Below are positions 12,113-22,506 of a stretch of 64,000 nucleotides of DNA, piece after piece. The translations under genes and the position numbers were made by a program. Location: contig OZ316898.1 of the NCBI GenBank assembly GCA_973895155.1, forward strand, positions 16,616,001 through 16,680,000, written 5' to 3'. Position 1 is the stretch's first letter, and each line of letters begins with the position of its first letter. Source of the stretch: Marsupella aquatica (taxonomy: Eukaryota > Marchantiophyta). The notes beneath the pieces are model-generated. The model saw only the letters and a list, made by a program, of their open reading frames with translations, made no database searches and was not told where the DNA came from.

Positions 12113-14937
12113 ATGTCTTCCAATGAGGAAGAGTCCGGTGAATCTGGACATCAGTCCACTATTCCTAGGCATGGTCCAAACCAATCTCGAGAGAGGAATG
12201 CAAAATTTTCTGTAGTGTGAAAATACTTTGAGCAATGTGAAGCGCCACCAAGATGTAATGATGTGAACTGAATGTATCAAAGATGCAAGTTTTGCAAAAC
12301 ATATAATACTTTTCATGCAACACGAGCAAAGGCACATTTGATGGAAAACATCATGAAAGGGGATGTGCCACCATGCCTAGGACTATATGGTCATGTCAAC
12401 TTGGATGAAATCAACAGAATGTACAATGTCATCAAAGTTCCAACAGCTGTGAAATACAAACAAAGGGATGGAACCCACATTTTGCGGGATGCAAGAGGTC
12501 GCAGGCCAGATATCGGAACTTCAAATTCACAAGCATCCACACAAGCGTCTAACCATCTTCAAATGGACGAGCTGTCAAATCTGACTGCTAGGGGTAGGGC
12601 AAGAAGTCTTTACAACCCAATAATGGATGCTTTTCAAATTCCAAATAGAACACATTTGGACAAGCTTTGGGCAAAAGCGTTCTACACAAGTGGTATTGCG
12701 TTCAATGTTTCACAGAATCCTTATTTTTGAGAAGCGGTACATGAGACTTCAAAGGAATTGTAAATGGGTATTCTCTTCCCATTATGCAAAATTTGCGAGT
12801 GAAGTTGTTGGAGGAGGCTAAGGAAGATCTCACAAAAAACATGACCAAAACAATGAAGCAAGCAAAACCTAGCTTTTGGATATTCTCTTTCATTCAATGG
12901 ATGGGAAAATATCCATAGGGAACCGTTGTTGACTTCTAAAGGCAATTTTTTCTTGGATAGTTGGAATGCGGCACAAGCTGATAGGAAAGATGGAAATATC
13001 TTGGAGACATGTGGCTGAAATAGATGACATTGGTCTGGATCACATCATTCAAATTATAATTGATGGTGTGTCTGCAAATTGCGTAGCAGGTTGTGACATA
13101 GTTATGAAGAAATATCCACATGTCACATGGAGTTGGTGTGCAACCCATATATTTAACTTGTTGCTGGAAGACATGTGTGGTCACAAGAAAATTATGGTCG
13201 ATTGAGAGTGGACAAAATCCATTCAAACTCATTTTTAAACGCTTGAGGTGGATAGTAAAAGCAGTTTCATTGTCACAAAAGCTTTGTGCAATATTTGTGA
13301 GGAAATTTGCTTGCAAAAGACTATTGAATCCAAATGCAACAAGATTTGCGACCAATTTTTTGATGACGCAAAGAGCATTGGAGCTAAGAGAAGCTTTGCA
13401 ACAAATGGTCATTGATGATAAATGGGAGTCCAATTTTACCAACGTCAGCTGGGCATATGACAAGGGGAAAGGCAGATGAATTTAAAGCATGGATCCAACA
13501 AGATGCATTTTGGGCTCAAGTGAAAGCTACAATGAACTTCTTTCTTCCATTGGTGAAAATGCTACACAAATTTGATGGTGATTCACCCCAATCAACGTGG
13601 TTGTATTGGAGTCTAAAAAGGAGGATTACTAATCTCAAGGCAAGCATGGAAGAATGTCCATTGGTATCTGAGTACTTGAAGCCAAGGATACTAAAACTTT
13701 ACATGGATCGAAGAGAATCTCTTACTACTGATTTTATGCTAGTTGCGGCATATATAAATTTGAGGATGTTTTTTGATGAGGAACTAGATGTTGCAGGAGG
13801 TGGAGGATTGTGTAGAGGTTTCAATCAATACATTGCTAGATTTGTTGAACACAATGTGAAGGAAAGGATCAACCATGATCGCAAGGTGAATGCACTCATT
13901 ACTGCCATCCAAATGCAAGCAAATAAGGCGCAAAAGAAGCTGCCAAACACAACGGTAACCATGAGAGGAGCCCAATTAAGTATAGGTGATGTCAGCCCAA
14001 GAGAGTGGTGGCATTCATACGGTGTTGATTATCAAGATTTAAGAATTATGCCTAGAAAAATCTATCACCAAAAAATGTGCGCATCAGTGTGTGAACAAAA
14101 TTGGAGTTCATATATGGATTTATACATTCTGCAAGTTGCAATAGATTGACAAATGATCGAGCAAAAGATTTAGTGTTTGTATTCACAAACATGAGAGTGG
14201 AAAAAGGGCTGCCTTACAAAAGTTCAAAACCCCCATACGTTTATATATAAACGTTATGAGGAAAGAAGAGCTTTAATTGATGGTGTTAGGCCATTATCCA
14301 GGGAGTGCTTTGACAATGAAGGGTATGATGCAACATGTGCGGATGTTGGAGAAGAAAACATCATCAATTTTGATACAATTGATGATGTTGATGAAGCACT
14401 ACAAGGATTATCATTAGATAAAGAAAGTGACTTCTTGACGCGTATTCCATCGGATACAAACGTAAGTGATGTAGGTGAATGGGAGAATGACACGGATTTT
14501 GACATGTATCATACAATTGACGAGTCTCAATTTGAAGATGAGGATCATGCATCATTGTATTCAAACTTTGATATGTCTTCCCAGCCAAAGTTAGCTTGGG
14601 CTTATCCATCATTGAACGTCCACAATGATGTCGACCCAAACAGATCATATTTTGTTCAACAACACACTAGCATACAAGGGCATGATTGGGGGGAGGGGAG
14701 CAGATCACCTTTTTTCCACAACACAATGATGTACAAGGTCGGTCTACGGACAACACACATGCACCATGGCAACAAGCTGCTACAATCTTCAATGAGTACA
14801 GAGGGCCTAGTGAGATGAAACTGTATACATCAAACAGACCTATATATTGATGATGGATTTTAACAACCTCGCAATCATGATTCAGTTGCATGGGCCACAG
14901 AAGAAGAGTGGAATCAAGCTTTGCAACAACAATACTA
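12113..14937 (+). pseudogene. hAT-family transposase, broken
   Basis: The domains run in hAT order. A BED zinc finger lies at about 12218-12340 (C-x2-C in QRCKFCK, then KAHLM). A DUF659-like region follows at about 13040-13200 (IIIDGVSANC, then WCATHIFNLLLEDM) and a conserved NATRFATNFL block at about 13330. The hAT dimerisation region is at about 13990-14190 (REWWHSYG, CEQNWSSY, NRLTNDRAKDLVFV). An acidic tail ends at a TAG near 14935. The DUF659/dimerisation family cuts and pastes DNA using an RNase H-like core. Damage is clear: two TGA codons stand where Trp is expected (about 12218 and 12268), there are further stops around 12727-12790 and several frame changes, and a 2-base shift occurs near 14110. 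Full-length relatives are about 650-800 residues, so nearly the whole gene is present but inactive. The start at 12113 is the first ATG in frame with the BED finger; an upstream exon is possible. Confidence 0.85.
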
Positions 14938-16147
14938 GGAATTTCTTTTCACAACCTTGAGATATGTTTTTACTACTATAGTAGCATGCTTTCAACTATT
15001 GTAAACATTGTTACTGTATAACAATAACAATGTTATCGTTTTTATTTAATATAAGTTATTTTTGTTTCATATGAAAGGTGTTTTTTAAGTGTGAAATGTC
15101 ACAAAGGAACGCCAAACACCATTTTGGAGGGGTTAAGAGGCAACACCTCATCATAGTCATTATGTTTTCTTTATTATTTATTGTATTTCAGATAAATCAT
15201 TTCTCTGTATAGACACCCAAACCATTATTATTTTTAGTCATAAATGAAATCATTAAACGTAAATGATTCAGCGGCAAAGTAGGGTTTTCCACCCTTCATG
15301 ATCCTACCGAGGATCCTACCTATTTTATGATTGTCATTCTGCCCATTCATGGTTGTCTATCGGTCATTATGGACAAGAATGAGACAAACAAGAGAACAAG
15401 CCCGGTTTCTCAGGTCGGGCAATTTCTGTGAGTTTACTATGCAATGATGCCTAAGGCGCAGACATACCTGCTAAATTATGTACTCAACAACATTCCTACA
15501 ATATTTTGATCATAAGAAACATGATTGCAAGCTCCAGTCCCAATGCTTGCAAACTTTGCTTCCCAAACCTATGGAATCGAGGAGGATGGAGTATTCATGA
15601 TAAAAGACCAAGCGAGGCAATAAGCACCATGGACCCTCGCCCAAGGTGACTGACCTGTAGACCAGAAGGATTGGCAAGGTTGGCTACAATCACTCTCCAC
15701 ATTGCCAAGATTTTCTCAACCCCTTGAGCAGAGGTTGTTGGCGCTCACAAAAGCCTTCAAAGAGTATAGGAGGTCCAACATAGTTTCCAAATTCCACCGA
15801 TTGAAAGGCCTATTGCTTTTATTATCCCTCGGCTCCTCTGGTGTCAGTCTTCTTTGTTCAATCACCGATGCAAAAATAATCATTGATGGTAGTCCACCTC
15901 TGATATGGTCTACGCGTTGCTATCATTTTATTTCCTGCGGTTGCCTCTCAGCTCACATGTCCAGTGAGTCCTTCTTGCTCTAATGAACAAAGATCTTCTT
16001 CAGCTAGAAAGCATCAATCATTGACGGCACAAAACTGAGCTCTTGAAAGGTCATTGTCGCCGTGTAGAAGCTGTGATGATGTGAGTCCATACCTTGTAAT
16101 CCAAAATTGTTTCCCTGAAATTCCTAAATAGCAAGTTTTTGTCGGAG
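14938..16147. other. Non-coding flank of the hAT remnant
   Basis: 14940-15240 is AT-rich and looks like 3' untranslated or terminal transposon sequence. I found no terminal repeat matching the 5' leader here in inverted orientation, although a CCCGGTTTCTCAGGTCGGGC segment at about 15402 resembles the leader start in direct orientation. An open frame of 93 codons at 15702-15983 is not recognised. Confidence 0.35.
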
Positions 16148-16450
16148 TTCCATGTTAGTCGGCCTTGGATGTCCGTTGTTGTCACTTTGTTCGATCTCCA
16201 TCAGGTTGTATGTCACATTTTTCCACCCTGGTCTCTATTACACAAATGGCTCCCGCCTTGTGGTCATATAGTACCAAAAGGAGTATAGAAATCAGTGTAC
16301 AGTACATCCAAGGTTGCATCCTTGGAATGCAACTCACTGTTGGAGTCATTTGTGCAAGCAGACACCAGTGTCACAACATTTGACATACACGTTGATGGAG
16401 ATAGAAGAAAGTGACGACAACAGACATCCATGGTCGACAAACATGGATCC
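16148..16450. repeat. Imperfect inverted repeat (hairpin), ~115-bp arms
   Basis: Bases 16148-16260 match the reverse complement of about 16334-16450 at roughly 75-80% by eye, for example CATGTTAGTCGG..TTGGATGTCCGTTGTTGTCACTTT against its partner. The ~75-bp loop holds a TACATCCAAGGTTGCATCC segment. Transcription across it would give a long foldback RNA. It may be a small foldback element; I see no target duplication. Confidence 0.65.
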
Positions 16451-16954
16451 CAGATGTCTCTAGCTACTTCCAATTTTGAAGGTTTACGTCTTTGGCCAAG
16501 GGGAAGGATAACATGCCAAGATTCTTCTTAATTCAATTTTGATAGATTGATTTTTCATCTTTTCATCTCCCTTTATTTAAGGACAACCTTTACATCTTGG
16601 ATAATGGAGTTTGTGGCTACATGTGCAAATGGTTATATTGCACAAAATTTGAATATACTGCAGTGTAATTTTCTTGAAGGGGAACCCTAAATTGTCATTT
16701 AGCGTGAAGGATATACAAACATATCACACTAGCTCAACCAAAACAAAATATAATGTCATTGCAAACTTTTCTTTAACAATTAAAATCTGAAAACAATTGT
16801 CAAAGACTATTTGCAAGTGCTAGCATAGGAAAAGTCTCTAATAATCAAGTACATCAAAATCTAGAGACTATTGGTTTCAATTCCTTTTGCCATTGAAGTC
16901 TACTGCTTTCAATTCCGCTTGCTTTTGACGTCGTCGATGGTGACAAATAGATTA

Positions 16955-17253
16955 TTACATATTTTGCTCATCTATTGATGGCTGATTGACTATAGCATAT
17001 TTCTTCCATTCATTGAATCGACCATTGAGGAGCAACCTATCAAATTTTCCATCTCACAAATTATACTCATTGATTGTAAACTGTTCAATGGGAGTGAAAT
17101 CTATTTGCGTCATCTCTAGACCCTCTTCTGTCATTTCCTTAGTGGCTTGTTGAGTCTCAATTGTTGGCATTTGGTTTAGCAATCCTTGTTGCTCATATTT
17201 GCGTTCATGAAATGGTGTGCGACACCAACATTTTCTGCTCTTCTTCAACCATC
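16955..17253 (-). pseudogene. 3' end of the kinase/RING-like gene, cut off by the CACTA insertion
   Basis: On the minus strand a frame runs from the insertion site (17253) down to a TAA at 16955. It begins with the second half of a RING-H2-like finger (WLKKSRKCWCR), then a Gln/Glu-rich tail, with one in-frame TGA near 17051. If the CACTA element and one copy of its ATC duplication are removed, this frame joins the frame at 26956 and upwards with no shift. That join is my inference, but it restores a consistent RING-H2 spacing (C-x-H-x2-H, then WL and C). Confidence 0.6.
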
Positions 17254-17269
17254 CACTACAACACTACCC

Positions 17270-17660
17270 ACACCTTTTGCGAACTTGAAAGCATCGCAAA
17301 CAACAAAGGAAATCAAAAAACAAAACTCGCCTTTGCGAAGTATCGCGCATCGCAATAGAATCGCAAACTACGAAGCCCAAAGGTTCGCATCCGGTCTTTC
17401 GCAAGACCTTCGCAACGCCTTTGCAACTTGCGACACTAATAGAATCACAAAGGACTCACATTTAAGCGACTCCGTGGGCGTCGCGAGAGGCTTGCGATAA
17501 TAATCAAGCAGTTAAATATTTGCAATCCCAGAAGTTTGGTAATCGGTTTGCGATATTAAGTTAATGGTAGTTATGCCATGAACATGGCTTCGCATTTTTG
17601 TGAACGTATGTGGTTTGCATAATGTTTGCGATACCTTCAATATGGTAAATATGCGAATTG
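17270..17660. repeat. Left subterminal CGCAAA/TTTGCG repeat cluster
   Basis: More than a dozen copies of TTCGCAA, TCGCAAA, TTGCGA and relatives occur in both orientations within 400 bp of the left terminus. CACTA transposases and their accessory protein bind such arrays to pair the ends. The array ends near a CTAAACCCTAAACCC telomere-like stretch (17815-17832). Confidence 0.8.
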
Positions 17661-17936
17661 GGTTGTTCGCATAGGTTTCGCAAGATGTCTTGAGGCTAGG
17701 GTTTAGATTTAGAGTTTTGAATTATGGTTGGGGTCTTGTCGTCCAACACGGAGAATGAGGTCTGAATCAAAATTGCTTTATAGAAAATTGATAGGTACAC
17801 AAAAATTAGGGTTTCCTAAACCCTAAACCCTAGATGGGTGTCATATGACAAGCTAGGTCCCTATAAGACTACCCATATCAAAACTATATACTACACTAAG
17901 TAAATGGGCATCCCATAGGCACTACACCACCAAGCT

Positions 17937-19907
17937 CTAGAATGGGGTCCTCCTACTCCTTGTCGCCGGCCTCTTCCCCTTGTCCCTCTTGCGACGATCC
18001 GGACGTGGCACAGGAGGTGGTGCTGGCTGCTCCTCCACATCTGGTTCCTCCTCGTCCTCGTCCTCATCCTCTTCCTCCCCCTCCTGCTGGGAAACTCCTC
18101 CTACTGGTCCAGATCCACTACTCCCTCCTACCTTGGGCCCCTTTGTCGTGGTCCCCTCATTGTTCTCATCGGTGCTGCTGGTATCACTGGCATCCTCATC
18201 ATCCTGTTTGCACAGCACAACGCCAAATTGGTTTAGGTTTACGGAATGAAAAGATAAGTGGATTGGGTGGGAAAAACTGAAGGGGATACATGCACTTACA
18301 GTCGCCAACTCTGCGTCAACCAAGTCAAAGAGATGTTTGGCTCCATGCGCAGCTCCTATCTCCATCTCTTTTGCTGTTATCTTCCTTCGGTACCTCTTAT
18401 ACTACCACAACCAAACATTCCAAAACCAAAATAGATCGAGGTTAATATGCTATAAACCCAAGAAAAATGCATGGAGGTGCTAATAGGGTGCCCTCTAACA
18501 CAAAACTGGGCTCAATAACCCTTAGCGGTTTTTTTAAAACATAATACACACTTGCGAAACTCCCCACTTCGCAAATTCAAATAAATTGGCTGTTTGCGAA
18601 GTAGTTTGCGAAGCGAGTTATTTCGCAATAGCTTCGCATTTACAACTTTAAAAAATGCCATGATAGACTTTGCGAAACATTTGCGAAGCAACCCGCATCG
18701 CAAAAGCTTCGCAAACTCTGTTTTTAAAAAATTCCGAGAAATCTCTAAGGCACGCAATGTGTCAGGGTGACCTAAAGTACAAGGCAGGCCGTAAGAAAGA
18801 AACAAGAGGTATGCAGGGGGGGCATTGCAGGTTTGGATAGCAATTGAAAGCAAGGAAACAGAAGCAGGGGAGGAGAGGAGAGGGCCCACTCACAAAGTGT
18901 GCTTTGAGGCCGGGAAGTCCACCTTGGCCCATCTTGTGCGTGGTCTTGGGCCGTTTGCTGACTCGCTCAGCTGCAAGGATGAATTTTTGGGGTGGTGCAC
19001 CCACTTCATCCACAATGTGCTGCATGTGAGACACTTTCTCAGCCATTGCCTTGAGCTCTCGGTCGGACTTCCCGGCCTTCTGTGCCTTGGCTTCCATCTC
19101 CTTCCAGAAGAGAAGGTTCCTGGCAGCTCTCATCTGCACCTCCACTTTGTAAAAGGCATTCCACACGTCCTCAGTGAATTGCAGTGGCCTCCTCACGTTT
19201 CTGTACTCCTCCAAGTTTGCCAGGTAGGCCCTTACCTTCTTCCTATCATGGTACCGTGCTTGAGACATTGAATTGGAAATTCTATCTGCAAGCCACTGTT
19301 CATCAATCTCTGCTCCATTTCGAAATGAATCTTTGATTTGACTCATTACTTTCTTCTGGTCTGCCTTGCTGAGTTTCCCCCACTCAACTCCTCGTGCAAA
19401 ATTGGAGCGCACCATAAGCTTGATAGTGCTCTTTGCCCCGGTGTAGGCCAGTTCAGTAGGAATGCCTTCGATCAAGGCAATCATAGGCAGCTTCTTCCTC
19501 TCTTCCTCCTTCTTTCGCTGCTCCTCCCGCTGTGCTCTTATCTCATCTCGTTCCTCTCTCCTCCTCTTCTTTTCTAGGGCAACAGGTGAGACTACTCCTG
19601 CCTTGGCCCTCTCCTCCTTCTTACGCTTCTTCTCTCTTGCCTTCTGTTGAGCTGCACTCCTTTGCTCCTCCTCCCTTGCAATGTTCCCTGCATCTACTCC
19701 CGTTTGCAAGGCTTGCCCAAGGATTGCACTCAAAGAAGCAATCCCTGCTGGTGTAGTCAAATCTAAGTGGCTCAACTGTGCTGCATTGAGGTGCTCAGCC
19801 ATCAAATCGGTCCATCAATTCCTCTCCTGCTCCCCATTGCCTTCATTCCCATTGCCACTCTCACTCACCCCTGCCCTATCACCTCCATTTGCTCCACTGG
19901 AATCCAT
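17937..19907 (-). CDS. TNPA-like CACTA accessory protein (plant transposase-24-like)
   Basis: There are three exons on the minus strand: about 19907-18894, 18401-18300 and 18203-17937. Donors are GTGAGT (18893) and GTAAGT (18299) and acceptors are GTAG and ACAG. The protein has a Gly/Ser N-terminus and a long Lys/Glu/Arg coiled segment (about residues 80-145). A conserved helical block follows (DRISNSMSQARYHDRK, then RPLQFTEDVWNAFY), and the C-terminus is acidic and Pro-rich. The layout resembles the Ptta/En/Spm TNPA-type protein that binds subterminal repeats. The ATG at 19907 starts the frame but a TGA follows at 19817-19815; the next ATG is at 19802. Internal introns are consistent in phase by eye. 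It lies opposite to the TNP2 unit, unlike classical En/Spm where both proteins share one transcript. Confidence 0.6.
18540..18720. repeat. Internal CGCAA/TTGCG cluster in the TNPA-like intron
   Basis: About ten TTCGCAA/TTGCGAA-type motifs sit in the first intron of the minus-strand gene (for example near 18575, 18600, 18665, 18695). These are the same motifs as in the subterminal arrays, so the element's own DNA-binding protein may also bind here. Confidence 0.7.
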
Positions 19908-19979
19908 AGCCAAGCCACCCCCCGAGCGCGCGCGAGCTCCCTTCTCCCTCCCTACGCTTGAAATTTGTCAAATGCCGCT

Positions 19980-20245
19980 GAGTACGCCGCGGCCGAGTGC
20001 AAAAGTACAAGCGGGAAAGACTTGCGAAGCAACCCGTTTCGCAAGTTGCGATTCTTCTTGTTTCGCATATAGTTTCTCAATTTTGCGAAACCATTGCGAC
20101 GTGAAAGGCTTCGCAACACCTTCGCTCTCTCGCATAAATGCTCTCGGGCTCTGTTTTTCTGAAGGTCTTGCGAAAGCAGTAGCTTCGCAAACCTCAATTC
20201 TAATTTGTGATGGTATTTGCGAAGGAAGCAGCTTCGCAAGACATT
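19980..20245. repeat. Central CGCAA/TTGCG cluster at the divergent promoter region
   Basis: About twelve TTCGCAA, TTGCGAA and TTGCGA motifs lie just upstream of the TNPA-like start (19907) and 0.9 kb upstream of the SET unit. The position between two divergent genes suggests a shared regulatory region, possibly self-regulated by the TNPA-like protein. That is inference; TNPA of En/Spm is known to act on its own promoter region. Confidence 0.65.
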
Positions 20246-20249
20246 GGCA

Positions 20250-21190
20250 ACTCGTCCTGGGGGAATGTTGGTTTCATTTGAAAGGGTTTTTTTCAAAGGT
20301 GAAGTGGACCCCTCTATACTCATATTTGGAATGCTTTTGGCCATGTTTTGGGTGTTAGATAATAGTTGAAGGCGGGTTTGAAGGGTTAGGCAGATTTCAG
20401 GTTAATGGGTTATGTATGGTGTTGGTTTAGGCTAAGGTTTGGGTTTACATTAGTTTAGAAGAAATAATAAAGGTGTGGGATTTGGTTTACAAGAAATAAG
20501 TAAGGTTTGGGTTTAGGGTTTTAGGGTTTGGGGTTTTTAAATAGAAAGGTCTCTAGGGTTGAAGAAAGGTTTGGGTTTGTGTGTAAGTCAGATTTAGGTT
20601 TAATAGGTAGGATGCGGTTTGGGGTTGAAGGTTTGGATAAGACAAAGCAAGGTTTCATGAGATTTATATTGCAGCCTTTTGGGTTTAAGAGAGGTTCATT
20701 GGGTTTATGAATCAAAAGGGGATTGGCATGGGTTTTGCTAACAAAGGAGGGGAATATATGATAGCTTGCAGGGTGCGGCACTTTTTGATGATTTGATACT
20801 AATGCATATGCATTGTGAGAGCCCGGGCATCTGAAAGGTAAACATTGCATGATCGGCTAAAGTGTTCCTTTCATGTACTTAACACTTTTGGTTGCCACTA
20901 TGTATATAGGGTTTTTTGTTCTTGTCTGGTCCAGATTATTGTGCTTACATATACATGGAATGGTTGTAGCTTTTCCCTCATACTTTCAGATTGGGTTCAT
21001 TAATTATCTTAGAGCCACAAGAGCTATTGGCACTGCTGAGCCCGGGTCTCATAAAGGTACCTTTTTTATTGCTATGGTCATTTTGGTTTGGGTTTCTTGT
21101 CATCATTATTTGGGAACTTTGATTTATATCATTTTGTGGTATGTTTTGGTCATAACATGCCCATTTTAATTATATCTTGTTACAGGGGAT
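20250..21190. other. Non-coding interval between the two divergent CACTA units
   Basis: The interval is rich in GGTTTGGGTTTA/TTTAGGG-like stretches (20350-20660). Two GAGCCCGGG(C/T)(A/C)TC(T/A) phrases at about 20820 and 21040 precede AAAGGTA, suggesting leader exons with donors. It probably holds the promoter and 5' leader of the SET/TNP2 unit. Confidence 0.4.
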
Positions 21191-22330
21191 ATGTCTTCAT
21201 CTTCTGAAATCTCCACCACAGACTCGTCCTCCTCTGATGAAGATACACCACCTCCACCTCAACATCACACGACCGCACCTCCTCCTCGCGGTCGACCCCG
21301 TCAACTTTGTGAATGTTCCAGATGTGTGGGTCAGGTTTCCCAAAAATCTTACATATTGAGAGATATGGGCGTTGTGGACGTCATACGGCAGGGGCTTCTT
21401 CATCTCATATGGTAAGTGTTATGCCTTAGTTTTCCTACCCTATTCCCATTACTCAATGGTTGAAGGTTTGCAATTTCACACCTACTTTTGTTTGTTTTGG
21501 TTTCGGTGGAATAGGTATCCAATAGGCCTAGACCTGCGGCACAAGCACCCTATGTCCCATCACAAGGTGTTCTAGATGCTATAGGCAATGCATTCTCAAA
21601 AGCCTTGGGTCTAGCGGCAAGGCCCACCAGTCCTAGGGAAGTTGGGGTTGAGGCTATTGTCCCAAGAGGGAGAAAGCGTTCCAAGAGGCGGGCCCGAGGG
21701 GATACTGATTTGTACAAGGCAGTGGTTACGGGTCGGTGGGGTGATTGTGAGTTCACTGGTAGACGTGTCCCTATCATCAAGGACTGGGATCCTGAGACTC
21801 TTGGTTTGCCATAACAGCTTTCCTACGGTGCGGAGGTAGAGGTTTGGGGTAGACGTTGGGTTATCAAACCTTCCACACTTGGGGATAGACATGGCTATGG
21901 AGTTTTTGCCTATGAGGACATCATTGTGGACGCCGAGAGTGGTAGAGGTGGACGCGGCCGAGAGGGGCCTACTTTGTTTCCTTATGGTGGACCCATCTAC
22001 AAGAGAAGACATTGGAACATGATCCTTGCACAACACCCTGAGTGGAAGACTTATGCATTGGACATGGATACTTTTGATGGAAACACTAGAAGGTATAGTG
22101 AGCAGCGTGTCATAGATGGGGACCCCATACGGACTGGGAATATTGCTGGTTTCATAAACAGTACCGTGGGGACTCGCCCTAAGCGTAGGCAAAATTGTGA
22201 GTGGGTTTTCATTGAGGGTCCTCCGCCAGCACCTTATGGCCAGACATATCATCATGACCATTGCCTAGTTGTAGCAACAAGGACCATTAACTCAGGGGAT
22301 GAGTTATTTACTCACTATGAGTGGGATTAG
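21191..22330 (+). CDS. SET-domain (methyltransferase-like) protein carried by the CACTA element
   Basis: Exon 1 is 21191-21411: a Ser/Asp-rich start, a Pro-rich linker and a C-x-C-x2-C motif (LCECSRC) resembling the transposase-associated zinc motif near TNP2 N-termini. The intron is 21412-21525 (GTAAGT...ATAG), which keeps frame. Exon 2 is 21526-22330: a basic segment (RGRKRSKRRARG), then a SET fold with GYGVFA at the N-motif, GNIAGFINS in place of RFxNHSC, and ATRTINSGDELFTHYEW at the C-terminal motif. SET domains transfer methyl groups from S-adenosylmethionine to lysines. The GxG-like start, the NxxxFIN core, the GDEL turn and the final Tyr are present; the His and Cys of NHSC are replaced, as in some atypical SET proteins. 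One in-frame TAA at 21812-21814 interrupts it before the SET part. It lies directly upstream of TNP2 on the same strand and may be alternatively spliced to it. Confidence 0.7.
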
Positions 22331-22506
22331 GGTTAAGTTAAGGGTCATAGGTGGTATGTTGCATATCAAAGGGCACTACATATGGCCTTTGGCCACATTT
22401 TGTATTTGCACCACAACCAATATTATTTCATTTTTGCACACCCCTAGCCCATTTTTGTGTGTGTTCTCTTTGCAATATAACTTTCAATTGTTTGCTTTGT
22501 TTTTAG

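Noticed and set aside
15397-15425. CCCGGTTTCTCAGGTCGGGC as the 3' terminal repeat of the hAT element
   Set aside because: It lies in direct, not inverted, orientation relative to the 10230 end, so it cannot be the partner terminus.
17815-17832. Telomeric repeat suggesting a chromosome end
   Set aside because: CTAAACCCTAAACCC and similar stretches (2440, 20505, 47740) are short and interspersed inside transposons, not terminal arrays.
19338-20358. Plus-strand frames opposite the TNPA-like gene
   Set aside because: Ser/Leu/Pro-rich shadows of the Lys/Glu-rich minus-strand coding sequence.
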